Assembly: GCF_017832355.1 (NCBI RefSeq)
Contig: NZ_JAFIBY010000008.1
Coordinates: forward strand, 1 to 64,000
Length of the DNA stretch: 64,000 nucleotides
Reading direction: 5' to 3'
Source: Serratia sp. PL17
Lineage (GTDB): Bacteria > Pseudomonadota > Gammaproteobacteria > Enterobacterales > Enterobacteriaceae
The notes beneath the pieces are model-generated. The model saw only the letters and a program-made list of their open reading frames with translations, was not told the DNA's origin and made no database searches. Made by a program: the position numbers and the translations under genes. Positions 16,325-25,830 of the stretch are shown piece by piece (position 1 is the stretch's first letter; every line of letters starts with the position of its first letter).

Positions 16325-18565
16325 ATGAAAATTAAATTAATAGTAAGCCTGATCGGCGCGGGAATAGCGCTGAGCGGGGGGGCGGCGGCTGCACAGAGTG
16401 AGGCAAAAGAGGGCAGCGGTAAGGTGGTTTTCAGCCCGTTAAATGTGTCAGCGGCAGACAACAGTAACAGCAGTGAAAGGGACGCGTTGGAGAAACCGGG
16501 GGCGTTCAGTTCACGTGGGGAAAATAAAAATCTGGAATCGGTAGACAGTATTCTGCGCAGCATGCCGGGTACCTATACCCAAATCGATCCGGGCCAGGGA
16601 TCGGTCAGCGTCAATATTCGCGGTATGAGCGGTTTTGGCCGGGTTAACACCATGGTAGATGGTATCACTCAGAACTATTACGGCAGCTCGCCGAGTGATG
16701 CCGCGCACGGTGGTTTACCTACCAGTCAGTTCGGTGCGCTGATCGATCCTAACTTTATCGTCGGCGTTGATGTGGCGCGTGGCAATGCGACAGGGTCCGC
16801 CGGGGTGAACGCGCTGGCAGGCAGCGCCAACTTCCGTACCATTGGCGTGGACGATGTGGTGTTTTCCGATAATCCCTTTGGTATACGCACCAAATTTTCT
16901 GTGGGCAATAACGGCATTGGCCGCAGCGGCATGGTTGCCGTGGGCGGAAAAACCGATGCTTTTGGTGATGGCGGTAGCCTGGGCGCGATGGCGGCCATCA
17001 GCGGCAGTTCCATCACGTCTAATTATAAGAACGGTTCGGGTTTCGACAGCGAAGCCTTTAATGTCGATAAAACCTATCGCCAGAACCCAAAATCTCAATT
17101 ATTCAAAGTGGATATTAAACCTGATGCCTTTAATAGCATCGAACTGTCAGCCAGAACCTACCAGAATAAAATAACCCGCCGTCATATCGACAGTAATGAC
17201 TTCTATATTAAATACCACTATGCGCCTTTTTCTGAGCTGATTGACGTTAACCTGACCGCCAGCACCAGCCGCGGTGAACAGAAGTTCATGTCGGACAATA
17301 TGGCGGGGTTTAGCGACAGCAAAGCCAAAAATATCTCGGACGCGCTGGATTTAAATAATACCAGCCGTTTCAGCCTGCAGGAGGTCGATTTTGCCTTCAG
17401 CTATGGCGGTAAGCTGATCCGCAATGAATACAAGAAACACGCTTCCGGGCTGGTGACGGATGAGAACCAGGCGGAAAGCTCCCCGGTGGGGATCGCGGGC
17501 AAACAAAATATTGCCAGCCTTTACAGCGGGCTGCAGCTTAACTATGGGATTTGGCAGAGCAACGTTGATCTGAACTATAGCTCTTATGACATTTCCGGGT
17601 ATAAACCTGCCTGTGATGAGCGTGTGGCTTGCTTCCCGCAGGGGGCCAGCAATATCAATTTGAAAGAGCACGGTTTTAACCCGTCGGTGCTGCTGTCAGC
17701 ACAGGTGACGCCGTGGCTGCAGCCGTTTGTCAGCTACAGCAAATCCATGCGAGGGCCGAATATTCAGGAAGTCTTCTTTGCCAACAGCGGCGGGCAGTCG
17801 ATGAACCCGTTCCTGAAGGGTGAAACCGCAGAAACGTACCAGGCGGGGTTCAATGCCAATGCGCATGATCTGTTGTTTAAGCAGGACAGCTTCCAGCTCA
17901 AAGCCGTGTATTTTGAATCGAAAATCAAAAACTACATTTCCAGCCAAAGTTACATGGTGTGCAACAATCGGCAGAAGTGCAATCGCAGCCAGGCGACGGC
18001 GCAAGAGTGGGAAGATGCGAGCCCTGACGTCGCCATGACCATGTACAGCAACGCCTACGAGCCGGTCTGGTCACGTGGGGTTGAAGTGGAAGCGATGTAT
18101 GACGCCGGATTTGCCTACACCAAATTGTCTTTGAGCAAGGAGCACACCAGCCAGCCGACCAATCAGGCCAGCAATGTGTTCGGCGCCGGCGACATCAGTG
18201 AATTGCCGGAGCTGTATTTTACGCTGGACAGCGGGGTGCGCCTATTGGATGAGAAACTGACGCTGGGCGGGTTGGTGAAATATACCGGCAAGGCGGTGCG
18301 TCTTTCCCCGGATTCCAACGTTGATGAAAATGAGCAGTTGCTGAAGGAACCGGCGCCGCATATCCCGACCGTTATCGATCTGTACAGCACCTACCAGTTT
18401 AACCGTAACCTGCTGCTGAAATTCAGCGTGCAGAACCTGATGGACAAAGATTATTCGGATGCCCTGAACAAGATGAATTCGCTGCCGTCTCAGTCACAGG
18501 ATTTCACACCGACCAACACCGCCCGCGGTCGAACCTATATCTTCGGCGGGGAGGTGCGATTCTAA
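16325..18565 (+). CDS. TonB-dependent outer-membrane receptor, heme/hemophore-receptor-like
   Basis: A 746-residue receptor: signal peptide to about residue 23 (...SGGAAAAQ), a possible TonB box VVFSPLNVSA, plug domain (IRGMSGFGRVNTMVDGITQNYYG, then VDVARGNATGSAGVNALAGSANFRT) and a 22-strand barrel ending GEVRF. The plug resembles the hemoglobin/heme receptor family. The FRAP/NPNL-like pair appears as SMRGPNIQEVFF and NPFLKGETAETYQAGF, but the histidine that heme receptors have between these boxes is absent. The ligand is therefore uncertain: heme, a heme-binding peptide or protein, or another iron carrier. It is the last gene of the Fur-controlled cluster and is closed by a terminator. Confidence 0.88.
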   Translation: MKIKLIVSLIGAGIALSGGAAAAQSEAKEGSGKVVFSPLNVSAADNSNSSERDALEKPGAFSSRGENKNLESVDSILRSMPGTYTQIDPGQGSVSVNIRGMSGFGRVNTMVDGITQNYYGSSPSDAAHGGLPTSQFGALIDPNFIVGVDVARGNATGSAGVNALAGSANFRTIGVDDVVFSDNPFGIRTKFSVGNNGIGRSGMVAVGGKTDAFGDGGSLGAMAAISGSSITSNYKNGSGFDSEAFNVDKTYRQNPKSQLFKVDIKPDAFNSIELSARTYQNKITRRHIDSNDFYIKYHYAPFSELIDVNLTASTSRGEQKFMSDNMAGFSDSKAKNISDALDLNNTSRFSLQEVDFAFSYGGKLIRNEYKKHASGLVTDENQAESSPVGIAGKQNIASLYSGLQLNYGIWQSNVDLNYSSYDISGYKPACDERVACFPQGASNINLKEHGFNPSVLLSAQVTPWLQPFVSYSKSMRGPNIQEVFFANSGGQSMNPFLKGETAETYQAGFNANAHDLLFKQDSFQLKAVYFESKIKNYISSQSYMVCNNRQKCNRSQATAQEWEDASPDVAMTMYSNAYEPVWSRGVEVEAMYDAGFAYTKLSLSKEHTSQPTNQASNVFGAGDISELPELYFTLDSGVRLLDEKLTLGGLVKYTGKAVRLSPDSNVDENEQLLKEPAPHIPTVIDLYSTYQFNRNLLLKFSVQNLMDKDYSDALNKMNSLPSQSQDFTPTNTARGRTYIFGGEVRF

Positions 18566-18574
18566 CCTAGAGTA

Positions 18575-18599
18575 CGGGCGCAATTACTGCGCCCGTTTT
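18575..18599. terminator. terminator between the receptor gene and yaiI
   Basis: CGGGCGCA (18575-18582) pairs with TGCGCCCG (18588-18595) and is followed by TTTT. It ends the rightward transcript of the receptor cluster and overlaps the last codons of the convergent yaiI. Confidence 0.82.
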
Positions 18600-19038
18600 G
18601 CCTGCTGTAACCACTTGTCCAGCTCGTTGGCGAACTGCTGGCGGTCACGCTGGTTCAGCGTATTTGGGCCACCGGTCTGGATACCGCTGGATCGCAGCGT
18701 ATCCATAAAGTCGCGCATGTTCAGGCGTTCACGAATGGTGTCCGGCGTGTAGCGTTCACCGCGTGGGTTCAGCGCCACCGCACCTTTCTCAATCACTTCC
18801 GCTGCCAGTGGGATATCGGCGGTGATCACCAGATCGCCTTTCTCGCAGCGGCGCACGATTTCGTTATCCGCTACGTCAAAACCGGCCGCCACTTGCAGCG
18901 TGTGGATATGCTTCGACGGCGGCGTTCTCAGTGGCTGATTAGCCACCAACGTCACCGACATGGCGGTGCGATCCGCCGCGCGGAACAGCACGTCTTTGAT
19001 CACGTTCGGACACGCGTCCGCATCAACCCAAATCTGCA

Positions 19039-19039
<1 letters not shown>
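18584..19039 (-). CDS. yaiI: YaiI/YqxD family protein (UPF0178)
   Basis: A 151-residue protein of the YaiI/YqxD family, recognised from [24 protein letters not shown], the [19 protein letters not shown] block and the end [16 protein letters not shown]. The acidic residues WVDADACP and TADIPLA fit the NYN/PIN-like nuclease-type fold assigned to this family, but no biochemical role is established. Its ATG overlaps the hemF stop codon by one base (TAATG), so it is translated with hemF from the same message. Confidence 0.9.
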
Positions 19040-20028
<989 letters not shown>

Positions 20029-20916
20029 TTAGCCGGGTTTTCGTTGGTGCGCATCGTAATAACTGAAGAAACTGATGATACCGTCGGCGATGGCGCGGGC
20101 GATTTTTTCGCGAAAAGCGGTGGTACCCAGCAGGCGTTCTTCCGCCGGGTTGGTAATAAACGAGGTTTCGACCAACACCGATGGAATTGACGGGGATTTC
20201 AACACGGCAAACGCCGCCTGTTCCGTACTGTTGCTATGCAGATGGTGCACCGGGCGAATCTGTCCGAGTACGTGGCGACCCAAGGTCAGGCTGTTATTGA
20301 TGGTATCTGTCTGCACCAGATCGAACAGCACCTGTTGCAGGTAGTTGTCCTGGTTTTTGTATTTCCCGCCCGCCACATCATCGGCGGCATTTTCGCGGTT
20401 GGACAGGTAACGTGCCATGGCGCTGCTGGCGCCGCGATTGGACAGGGCAAACACCGACGCGCCAGAGGCTTCCGGGCTGGTAAAGCCGTCGGCATGAATG
20501 GAGATAAACAGATCGGCCTGATGCTGGTGGGCAATCTCAACGCGTTGGAACAAGGGGATAAACTCATCTTCTTCCCGTGTCAGGCGCACTTCGACATGCT
20601 CTTGTTCGTGCAGAATACGGCGGACATGGTTGGCTATCTCCAGCACCACGTGCTTTTCCTGCGAGCCTTCGCTGCCAACCGCGCCGGAGTCGATACCGCC
20701 GTGACCGGGATCGATCATCACCAGCCTTTTACTGCCTGACGGTTTAGGCGCGGGTTTGCTGTGCGGCTTGCGCAGCATCCCGCCGGATTCGGCATTAGCC
20801 GTTTGGCTTTTGCTGCCGAGCAGCACCAGAGCCAGGCCGGAGAGCAATAATTGGCGTCGCGTGGGGGAAGTGGAAAGCGGCTTAAAATTGAGGAATTGAT
20901 TAACCTGCTTTTTCAT
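20029..20916 (-). CDS. amiA: N-acetylmuramoyl-L-alanine amidase A, Tat-exported
   Basis: A 295-residue AmiA from the ATG at 20916, which has GGAG nine bases ahead; two further in-frame starts lie 15 and 21 bp upstream. The N-terminus carries a twin-arginine signal (PTRRQLLLSGLALVLLG ... TANA). The amidase_3 domain follows: DPGHGGIDSGAVG with the zinc His, EEDEFIPLFQRVEIAHQHQADLFISIHADGF, and the catalytic Glu in VLVETSFITNPAEE. It splits the peptide from septal murein during daughter-cell separation. The next gene on this strand is hemF, and ypeA lies divergent, matching E. coli order. Confidence 0.95.
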   Translation of the reverse strand: MKKQVNQFLNFKPLSTSPTRRQLLLSGLALVLLGSKSQTANAESGGMLRKPHSKPAPKPSGSKRLVMIDPGHGGIDSGAVGSEGSQEKHVVLEIANHVRRILHEQEHVEVRLTREEDEFIPLFQRVEIAHQHQADLFISIHADGFTSPEASGASVFALSNRGASSAMARYLSNRENAADDVAGGKYKNQDNYLQQVLFDLVQTDTINNSLTLGRHVLGQIRPVHHLHSNSTEQAAFAVLKSPSIPSVLVETSFITNPAEERLLGTTAFREKIARAIADGIISFFSYYDAHQRKPG

Positions 20917-20955
20917 AACGCGACGCTCCATCGACAAATTCTATTTTGCGACGTT

Positions 20956-20981
20956 ATATCGTATTGATAATCATTAATCGA
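20956..20981. promoter_or_regulatory. weak Fur-like site ahead of amiA-hemF
   Basis: ATTGATAATCATTAATC in this stretch matches about 13 of 19 positions of the Fur consensus and keeps the GATAATCATT core. It lies 40-65 bp upstream of the amiA start. Iron control of a transcript that includes hemF would make sense, but the match is moderate. Confidence 0.3.
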
Positions 20982-21029
20982 CCTTATAACTATGTCCATT
21001 TATTACGCGTGTAACGGGGTATTTCCCGG

Positions 21030-21191
21030 TCATTGATAGGGGAAATCCCAGTGACACGCGTCATCGTTGAAGCTATATGCCCATTCACCCCGGTCATAAT
21101 AGTTGTCAATGCTCCCGGAGGCTAACGGGCCTGCCGCCGGGATACCACGCCAATTATTTAGGATATAGATATTGCGTAAGTAAATAATCAC
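21030..21191 (-). CDS. possible small protein of 53 residues, unknown
   Basis: Within the 297 bp gap between amiA and ypeA there is a short minus-strand frame from GTG 21191 to TGA 21030. The composition is protein-like: an aromatic and acidic C-terminal half reading IDNYYDRGEWAYSFNDDA then CHWDFPYQ, with LNNWRGIPAAGPLASGS before it. I know no family for it. The frame is closed by a stop shortly upstream of the GTG and has no clear ribosome site. It may be a true small gene, the 3' remnant of a lost one, or chance. Confidence 0.3.
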   Translation of the reverse strand: MIIYLRNIYILNNWRGIPAAGPLASGSIDNYYDRGEWAYSFNDDACHWDFPYQ

Positions 21192-21234
21192 GCGATAATC
21201 AGATAAACATCTTAATTAACAGCGGCGAACATCG

Positions 21235-21660
21235 ATGGAAATTCGCGTATTTCGACAAGACGACTTTGAAGAAGTCATTACTCTGTGGGAGCGCTGCGAT
21301 TTGCTGCGACCGTGGAATGATCCTGAGATGGATATTGAACGTAAATTGAACCACGATCCGGCGCTTTTTCTGGTCGCCGAAGTGGGCGGGGAAGTCGTGG
21401 GGTCGGTGATGGGGGGTTACGACGGTCATCGTGGCTCGGCGTATTATCTGGGGGTTCATCCGGATTATCGCGGACGCGGCATTGCCAATGCGTTGATTAG
21501 CCGTCTGGAGAAGAAACTGATCGCGCGCGGTTGCCCTAAGATTCAATTGATGGTCCGTGAAGATAACGACACGGTCATTGAGATGTATGAAAAACTCGGT
21601 TACGAGATCCAGAACGTGACCAGCCTGGGTAAACGGCTGATTGAAGATCAAGAATATTGA
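21235..21660 (+). CDS. ypeA: GNAT-family N-acetyltransferase YpeA
   Basis: A 141-residue acetyltransferase nearly identical to E. coli YpeA. The acetyl-CoA site is seen as [34 protein letters not shown] (the RGRGIA motif near residues 79-84). Other marks are [20 protein letters not shown] at the start and the end [11 protein letters not shown]. The substrate is unknown; relatives acetylate proteins or small amines. It is divergent from amiA as in E. coli and followed by a hairpin. Confidence 0.95.
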   Translation: MEIRVFRQDDFEEVITLWERCDLLRPWNDPEMDIERKLNHDPALFLVAEVGGEVVGSVMGGYDGHRGSAYYLGVHPDYRGRGIANALISRLEKKLIARGCPKIQLMVREDNDTVIEMYEKLGYEIQNVTSLGKRLIEDQEY

Positions 21661-21670
21661 GTCGTACTCT

Positions 21671-21692
21671 GGGCGGTGACGTTTCACCGCCC
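21671..21692. terminator. hairpin between ypeA and ygiW
   Basis: GGGCGGTGA (21671-21679) pairs with TCACCGCCC (21684-21692) around a CGTT loop. The T tract after it is poor on both strands, so termination strength is uncertain. It stands between two convergent genes. Confidence 0.55.
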
Positions 21693-21703
21693 GTTGCTAT
21701 GCG

Positions 21704-22096
21704 TTATGGCAATTTTTTGATGTTTTTCACATCGACTTCCACGCTGCTCCAGTCTTTATCGACTTTCCCTTCCAACTGCACTTTGTCTTTCGGGGTGATG
21801 GTCTGACCGTTCCAGCGTTTTTTGTCGATCTCTACCGTCAGGGTGCCGCTGGCGTCGCGGAAGGTATAGGTATCGTCGCCGACGCGCTGCTCAATGTTGC
21901 CCTGCAGCATGACCCAGGTGTCATCGCTCATTGATTTCACCTTGTCTACGGTGGTCAGCGCGGCACTTGGGCCAGAGAAGCCCCCTTGCTGGGTAGTTTG
22001 TGTTTGCGGCGCGGCAGGATCGAGGAACCCACCTTGTTGTGCCAAAACCGGTGCGCTGCACAGCGCGATTAATGCGGCCAGGGTATATTTTTTCAT
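21704..22096 (-). CDS. ygiW: periplasmic OB-fold stress protein YgiW
   Basis: A 130-residue BOF-family protein, the same length as E. coli YgiW. It has a Sec signal peptide of 19-20 residues (MKKYTLAALIALCSAPVLAQ), a low-complexity QQGGF linker written twice (QQGGFLDP, QQGGFSGP), then the OB-fold: TVDKVKSMSDDTWVMLQGNIEQRVGDDTYTFRDASGTLTVEIDKKRWNG ... PKDKVQLEGKVDKDW. These small periplasmic proteins are induced by peroxide, cadmium or antimicrobial peptides and may bind cationic ligands. In E. coli ygiW lies near qseBC; no two-component genes adjoin it here. Confidence 0.88.
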   Translation of the reverse strand: MKKYTLAALIALCSAPVLAQQGGFLDPAAPQTQTTQQGGFSGPSAALTTVDKVKSMSDDTWVMLQGNIEQRVGDDTYTFRDASGTLTVEIDKKRWNGQTITPKDKVQLEGKVDKDWSSVEVDVKNIKKLP

Positions 22097-22268
22097 CTTA
22101 AGCTTCCTTATCTCAATCGAGAATCAAAGCCCTGCCAATCAGGACTGCTGGTTTGATGGGATTAAGTAAAGCATGGAAATCTTAAGAGGTTCTTAAGCGT
22201 GCGCATTGAAAACCATAAATGTGACTCCCATCTGAAGAAATACTCATGAGATTGATAAGGAATCGACG

Positions 22269-22733
22269 TTGAAGTCCTCCCCACACCGTTTTTCCCCCGA
22301 CGATTACGATCATCACGGTGCGCTGCGTTTGCCACTGTGGTTTTGGGGGGTACTGGTTTTACAAGCCCGAACCTGGATCCTGTTTGTGATGGCCGGTGCT
22401 TCACGCCAGCAGGGGGAAGGGTTGTTGCAGCTGTTCTACCCTGATACCCAAAGGTTCTGGTATGGGATCATGCTTGGGTTGCCGGCCGCGTTGGCATTTT
22501 TGATTGCCCCACGTCGTCATCAATGGCCGCAATTGTGGCGTATCTGGCGGTGGGTCCTTTGCGTTTCGCTCCTGGCGGCGCTGGGGGGTTCTCTGTTCAG
22601 CCTGTGGCAGCAAGCGGACAATCAACCACCGTTGGATATCCTGTTGGTATTGCTCGATGGGCTGGCGCTGGCTTACCTGTTGCTGAACGCACGCCTGAAA
22701 GCCTGTTTCACCGCGCAGGACGAGCTAGGTTAA
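22269..22733 (+). CDS. yfeZ: inner-membrane protein YfeZ (DUF2919)
   Basis: A 154-residue membrane protein starting at TTG 22269, with AAGG eight bases ahead. Four hydrophobic segments are visible (about residues 22-42, 58-78, 93-112, 121-141). The start FSPDDYDHHGALRLPLWFWGVLVLQARTWILFVMAGASRQQG is the mark of the YfeZ/DUF2919 family. Function is unknown. The order ypeA-(ygiW)-yfeZ-yfeY-yfeX follows E. coli apart from the inserted ygiW. Confidence 0.88.
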   Translation: MKSSPHRFSPDDYDHHGALRLPLWFWGVLVLQARTWILFVMAGASRQQGEGLLQLFYPDTQRFWYGIMLGLPAALAFLIAPRRHQWPQLWRIWRWVLCVSLLAALGGSLFSLWQQADNQPPLDILLVLLDGLALAYLLLNARLKACFTAQDELG

Positions 22734-22880
22734 TTGCCGCGTTGTGCGGCACTTTTCTTATTTTCCGCACTCCAAGCTCGCAACTGATGGCGAAGCGTGG
22801 GCAGTTGTGAGAGGCTGACACGCAGAAAAACGCCGAGCGCGGCAGGCTATGCCTATGCCTTTGATGTTAAGGAGCTAAAG

Positions 22881-23465
22881 ATGAATATCCGCCCACTGTT
22901 GCTAGGGCTCCCGCTGGTACTGACCGGCTGTTCGACGATGTCCAACTTCTCTTGGTCGAGCCTGTCCCCCTTTAACTGGTTTGGCAGCAGCATTCAGGTC
23001 AGCGCGAAAGGCGTTGGCGATCTCAATGCCGGCACGCCAATGTCAGAAAGCGCGATCAACGACGGGCTGAACGGCAATTATCGTCTGCGTGGCGGCATGG
23101 CCACCAGTCAGGGTCAGATTGTTTCTTACTATCAGGCGATGGACGGCAACGATGTGAAACTGGTGATCACCGGTGAGCCCAAGGGCCACGTGCAGCGTGT
23201 TGACGTGATGGACAGCAAAGTGGCGACCGAATGGGGCAGCAAACTCGGCACGCCGTTCAGTGACATGTACAAGAAGGCATTCGGTGCCTGTAAACCGGCC
23301 GGTGGCGAAGACGCAGGCAAAGTGGAGTGTGTGGCAGAACAGAGTAAGTCTGTTACCTACATCTTCAGCGGAAAATGGGCTGGCCCGCAGGACATTATTC
23401 CACCGGATGACACGCTAAAAAGCTGGACGGTCAGCAAGATCATCTGGCACGCCAAACCTCAGTAA
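22881..23465 (+). CDS. yfeY: lipoprotein YfeY (DUF1131)
   Basis: A 194-residue lipoprotein starting at ATG 22881, chosen because AAGGAG lies seven bases ahead and a lipoprotein signal follows at once (MNIRPLLLGLPLVLTGCS, Cys at residue 17). An upstream in-frame start would spoil the signal. The body (WSSLSPFNWFGSSIQVSAKGVGDLNAGTPMSESAINDGLNGNYRLRGGM) is typical of YfeY, which in E. coli belongs to the sigma-E envelope stress regulon. It lies between yfeZ and yfeX. Confidence 0.92.
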   Translation: MNIRPLLLGLPLVLTGCSTMSNFSWSSLSPFNWFGSSIQVSAKGVGDLNAGTPMSESAINDGLNGNYRLRGGMATSQGQIVSYYQAMDGNDVKLVITGEPKGHVQRVDVMDSKVATEWGSKLGTPFSDMYKKAFGACKPAGGEDAGKVECVAEQSKSVTYIFSGKWAGPQDIIPPDDTLKSWTVSKIIWHAKPQ

Positions 23466-23702
23466 TCCTTTCTTTTTGGGCGCCCAAACCGCGGCGCCCA
23501 TGATTTATCGGGTTTTAATCCCTGCTGCACTCCCTACTACCGTCGCCTCAGCGCGGATTTTTTCGGTAACGGGTATCCCTATTTTCTTTGCGCTGATGCA
23601 AGGCAATCCCGTTTTCATGGGGTATGATACTGCGCATTCGTAACAGGAAATCCGTGCGCAAACAGTAGCCTGTTACTCGATTTTGATTTGAGGATAACGA
23701 CA

Positions 23703-24602
23703 ATGACACAGGTTCAGAGCGGCATTTTGCTGGAGCACTGCCGTTTCGCCATTTTTATGGAAGCCACCGTACAGGGCGAATTTGCCGATTTGCGCCAGGG
23801 CTGTAAGCAATTTTGCCAAACGTTGACCGAGCTGCAACAGCAGTTCCCGGACGCCCACTTGGGTGCGGTGATCGCCTTTGGGTATGACGTTTGGCACGAT
23901 CTGTCCAGCGGTCAGGGTGCCAAAGAGCTGAAGCCCTTTACCCCCTTGGGTAAAGGTTTAGCGCCGGCGACCCAGCGCGACATGTTGATCCATATCCAAT
24001 CTTTGCGTCATGACGTTAACTTCACGCTGGCGCAGGCTGCGCTTGCGGCGTTCGGCAATGCGATCAAAATCGAAGAGGAGACCCACGGTTTCCGCTGGGT
24101 AGAAGAGCGTGACCTGAGCGGCTTTATCGACGGTACCGAAAACCCGCAGGGCGACAAACGTCCTGAAGTGGCGGTGATTGCCGAGGGTGAAGAGGACGAA
24201 GGCGGTAGCTACGTGCTGGTTCAACGTTACGAACACAACCTGCGTCAGTGGCAGCGCTTTACTACTGAACAGCAAGAGCAGATTATCGGCCGCACCAAAC
24301 ATGACAGTGAAGAGTTGCCGCCAGAGCAGCGCCCGGACACCTCTCACGTTAGCCGCGTTGATCTGAAAGAAGAGGGCAAGGGCCTGAAAATTCTGCGCCA
24401 GAGCCTGCCTTATGGCACTGCCAGCGGTAAACACGGATTGTATTTCATCGCCTATTGCGCCCGTCTGCATAACATTGAAAAGCAACTGCTGAGCATGTTC
24501 GGCGATCTCGACGGCAAACGCGACGCCATGCTGCGTTTCAGCCGTGCCGTGACCGGTAGCTACTATTTTGCTCCATCGCTGACGCGCTTGCTGTCGCTGT
24601 AA
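23703..24602 (+). CDS. yfeX: Dyp-type heme peroxidase YfeX
   Basis: A 299-residue dye-decolourising peroxidase, the same length as E. coli YfeX. It starts at ATG 23703 ([21 protein letters not shown]) rather than an in-frame ATG 15 bp upstream. The GxxDG distal motif is [11 protein letters not shown] at about residues 140-150, followed by [12 protein letters not shown] and [25 protein letters not shown]. YfeX oxidises porphyrinogens and has been proposed to act on heme. It is cytoplasmic. A G+C-rich hairpin without T tract (24611-24636) follows. Confidence 0.95.
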   Translation: MTQVQSGILLEHCRFAIFMEATVQGEFADLRQGCKQFCQTLTELQQQFPDAHLGAVIAFGYDVWHDLSSGQGAKELKPFTPLGKGLAPATQRDMLIHIQSLRHDVNFTLAQAALAAFGNAIKIEEETHGFRWVEERDLSGFIDGTENPQGDKRPEVAVIAEGEEDEGGSYVLVQRYEHNLRQWQRFTTEQQEQIIGRTKHDSEELPPEQRPDTSHVSRVDLKEEGKGLKILRQSLPYGTASGKHGLYFIAYCARLHNIEKQLLSMFGDLDGKRDAMLRFSRAVTGSYYFAPSLTRLLSL

Positions 24603-24807
24603 TCATCCCTCCGGAGCCGGCTACCCTCGGCTCCGGCATCATCACCCCTCCTCGCCAAAACCGCCCCGGCCCTGCCTTATAGCGTTTGATGCTTGAAAAT
24701 CACTAAACGGTATATAAAAGCGTTACAGCTCCGCACCTAGTTATAAATACACTGGTCAACATCAGGGCGAAAGCCCGACAGATTGACTCAGTTAGCTAAG
24801 GTGCAGA
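24603..24807 (+). promoter_or_regulatory. leader and promoter region of cysPTWA
   Basis: This 205 bp gap opens with the yfeX hairpin (24611-24636) and must then hold the cysP promoter. A TATAAA hexamer at 24742-24747 lacks a good -35, as expected for a CysB-activated promoter. The stretch 24680-24715 (GATGCTTGAAAATCACTAAA region) is A/T-rich and is the likely CysB-binding part. These assignments are by position only. Confidence 0.4.
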
Positions 24808-25830
24808 ATGAAACAAACGCGGGTTAAAAATATTGTGCTGAAAGGTTGGTTGGCAGCGGCGCTGTTAGCCAGTGGCACCGTCTCGGCAACTGAATTGCTG
24901 AACAGCTCTTATGACGTTTCCCGTGAATTGTTTGCCGCACTGAATCCGGGCTTTGAGCAGCAATGGAACCAGCAGCATCCGGGCGACAAGCTCACCATCA
25001 AACAGTCCCATGCAGGTTCTTCTAAACAGGCGCTGGCGATCCTGCAAGGGTTGCGTGCTGACGTGGTGACTTACAACCAGGTGACTGACGTACAGATCCT
25101 GCACGACCGTGGGCAGCTGATACCGGCCGACTGGCAGAGCCGTTTACCGAACAACAGCTCCCCATTCTATTCCACCATGGCTTTCCTGGTGCGCAAGGAC
25201 AATCCAAAAGGCATTCATAGCTGGAATGATTTGGTGCGTGACGATGTGAAGCTGGTGTTCCCGAATCCAAAAACCTCCGGCAATGGCCGTTATACCTATC
25301 TGGCTGCCTGGGGGGCTGCGAATCAGGCCGATGGCAATGACCAGGCGAAAACGCGCGCCTTTATGACCCGTTTCCTAAAAAACGTCTTGGTGTTTGACAC
25401 CGGTGGCCGCGGTGCGACAACCACCTTCGTGGAGCGGGGGTTGGGGGACGTGCTGATAAGTTTTGAGTCGGAAGTGAACAATATTCGCAAGCAATATGGT
25501 GAAGACAAATACCAAGTGATCGTACCGCCGGTCGATATTCTGGCGGAGTTCCCGGTGGCTTGGGTAGACAAAAACGTGGAAAAAAACGGGACTGAGCAGG
25601 CAGCTAAAGACTACCTGAATTATCTCTACAGCCCGGCAGCGCAGCAGGTGATCACCAGCTACTACTATCGCGTTTACGACAAACAGGCGATGGCAGCAGC
25701 GAAGGGCCAATTCCCGGATACCAAGCTGTTCCGGGTCGAAGATCAGTTTGGCGGCTGGCCACAGGTAATGAAAACGCATTTCTCGACCGGTGGCGAGTTG
25801 GATCAGTTATTAGCAGCAGGGCATAAGTAA
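24808..25830 (+). CDS. cysP: thiosulfate-binding periplasmic protein
   Basis: A 340-residue CysP with a cleavable signal (ending GTVSATE). The mature part matches E. coli CysP closely: [54 protein letters not shown], and [27 protein letters not shown]. It brings thiosulfate, and probably sulfate, to the CysTWA importer. It is the first gene of the operon and overlaps cysT by one base. Confidence 0.96.
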   Translation: MKQTRVKNIVLKGWLAAALLASGTVSATELLNSSYDVSRELFAALNPGFEQQWNQQHPGDKLTIKQSHAGSSKQALAILQGLRADVVTYNQVTDVQILHDRGQLIPADWQSRLPNNSSPFYSTMAFLVRKDNPKGIHSWNDLVRDDVKLVFPNPKTSGNGRYTYLAAWGAANQADGNDQAKTRAFMTRFLKNVLVFDTGGRGATTTFVERGLGDVLISFESEVNNIRKQYGEDKYQVIVPPVDILAEFPVAWVDKNVEKNGTEQAAKDYLNYLYSPAAQQVITSYYYRVYDKQAMAAAKGQFPDTKLFRVEDQFGGWPQVMKTHFSTGGELDQLLAAGHK

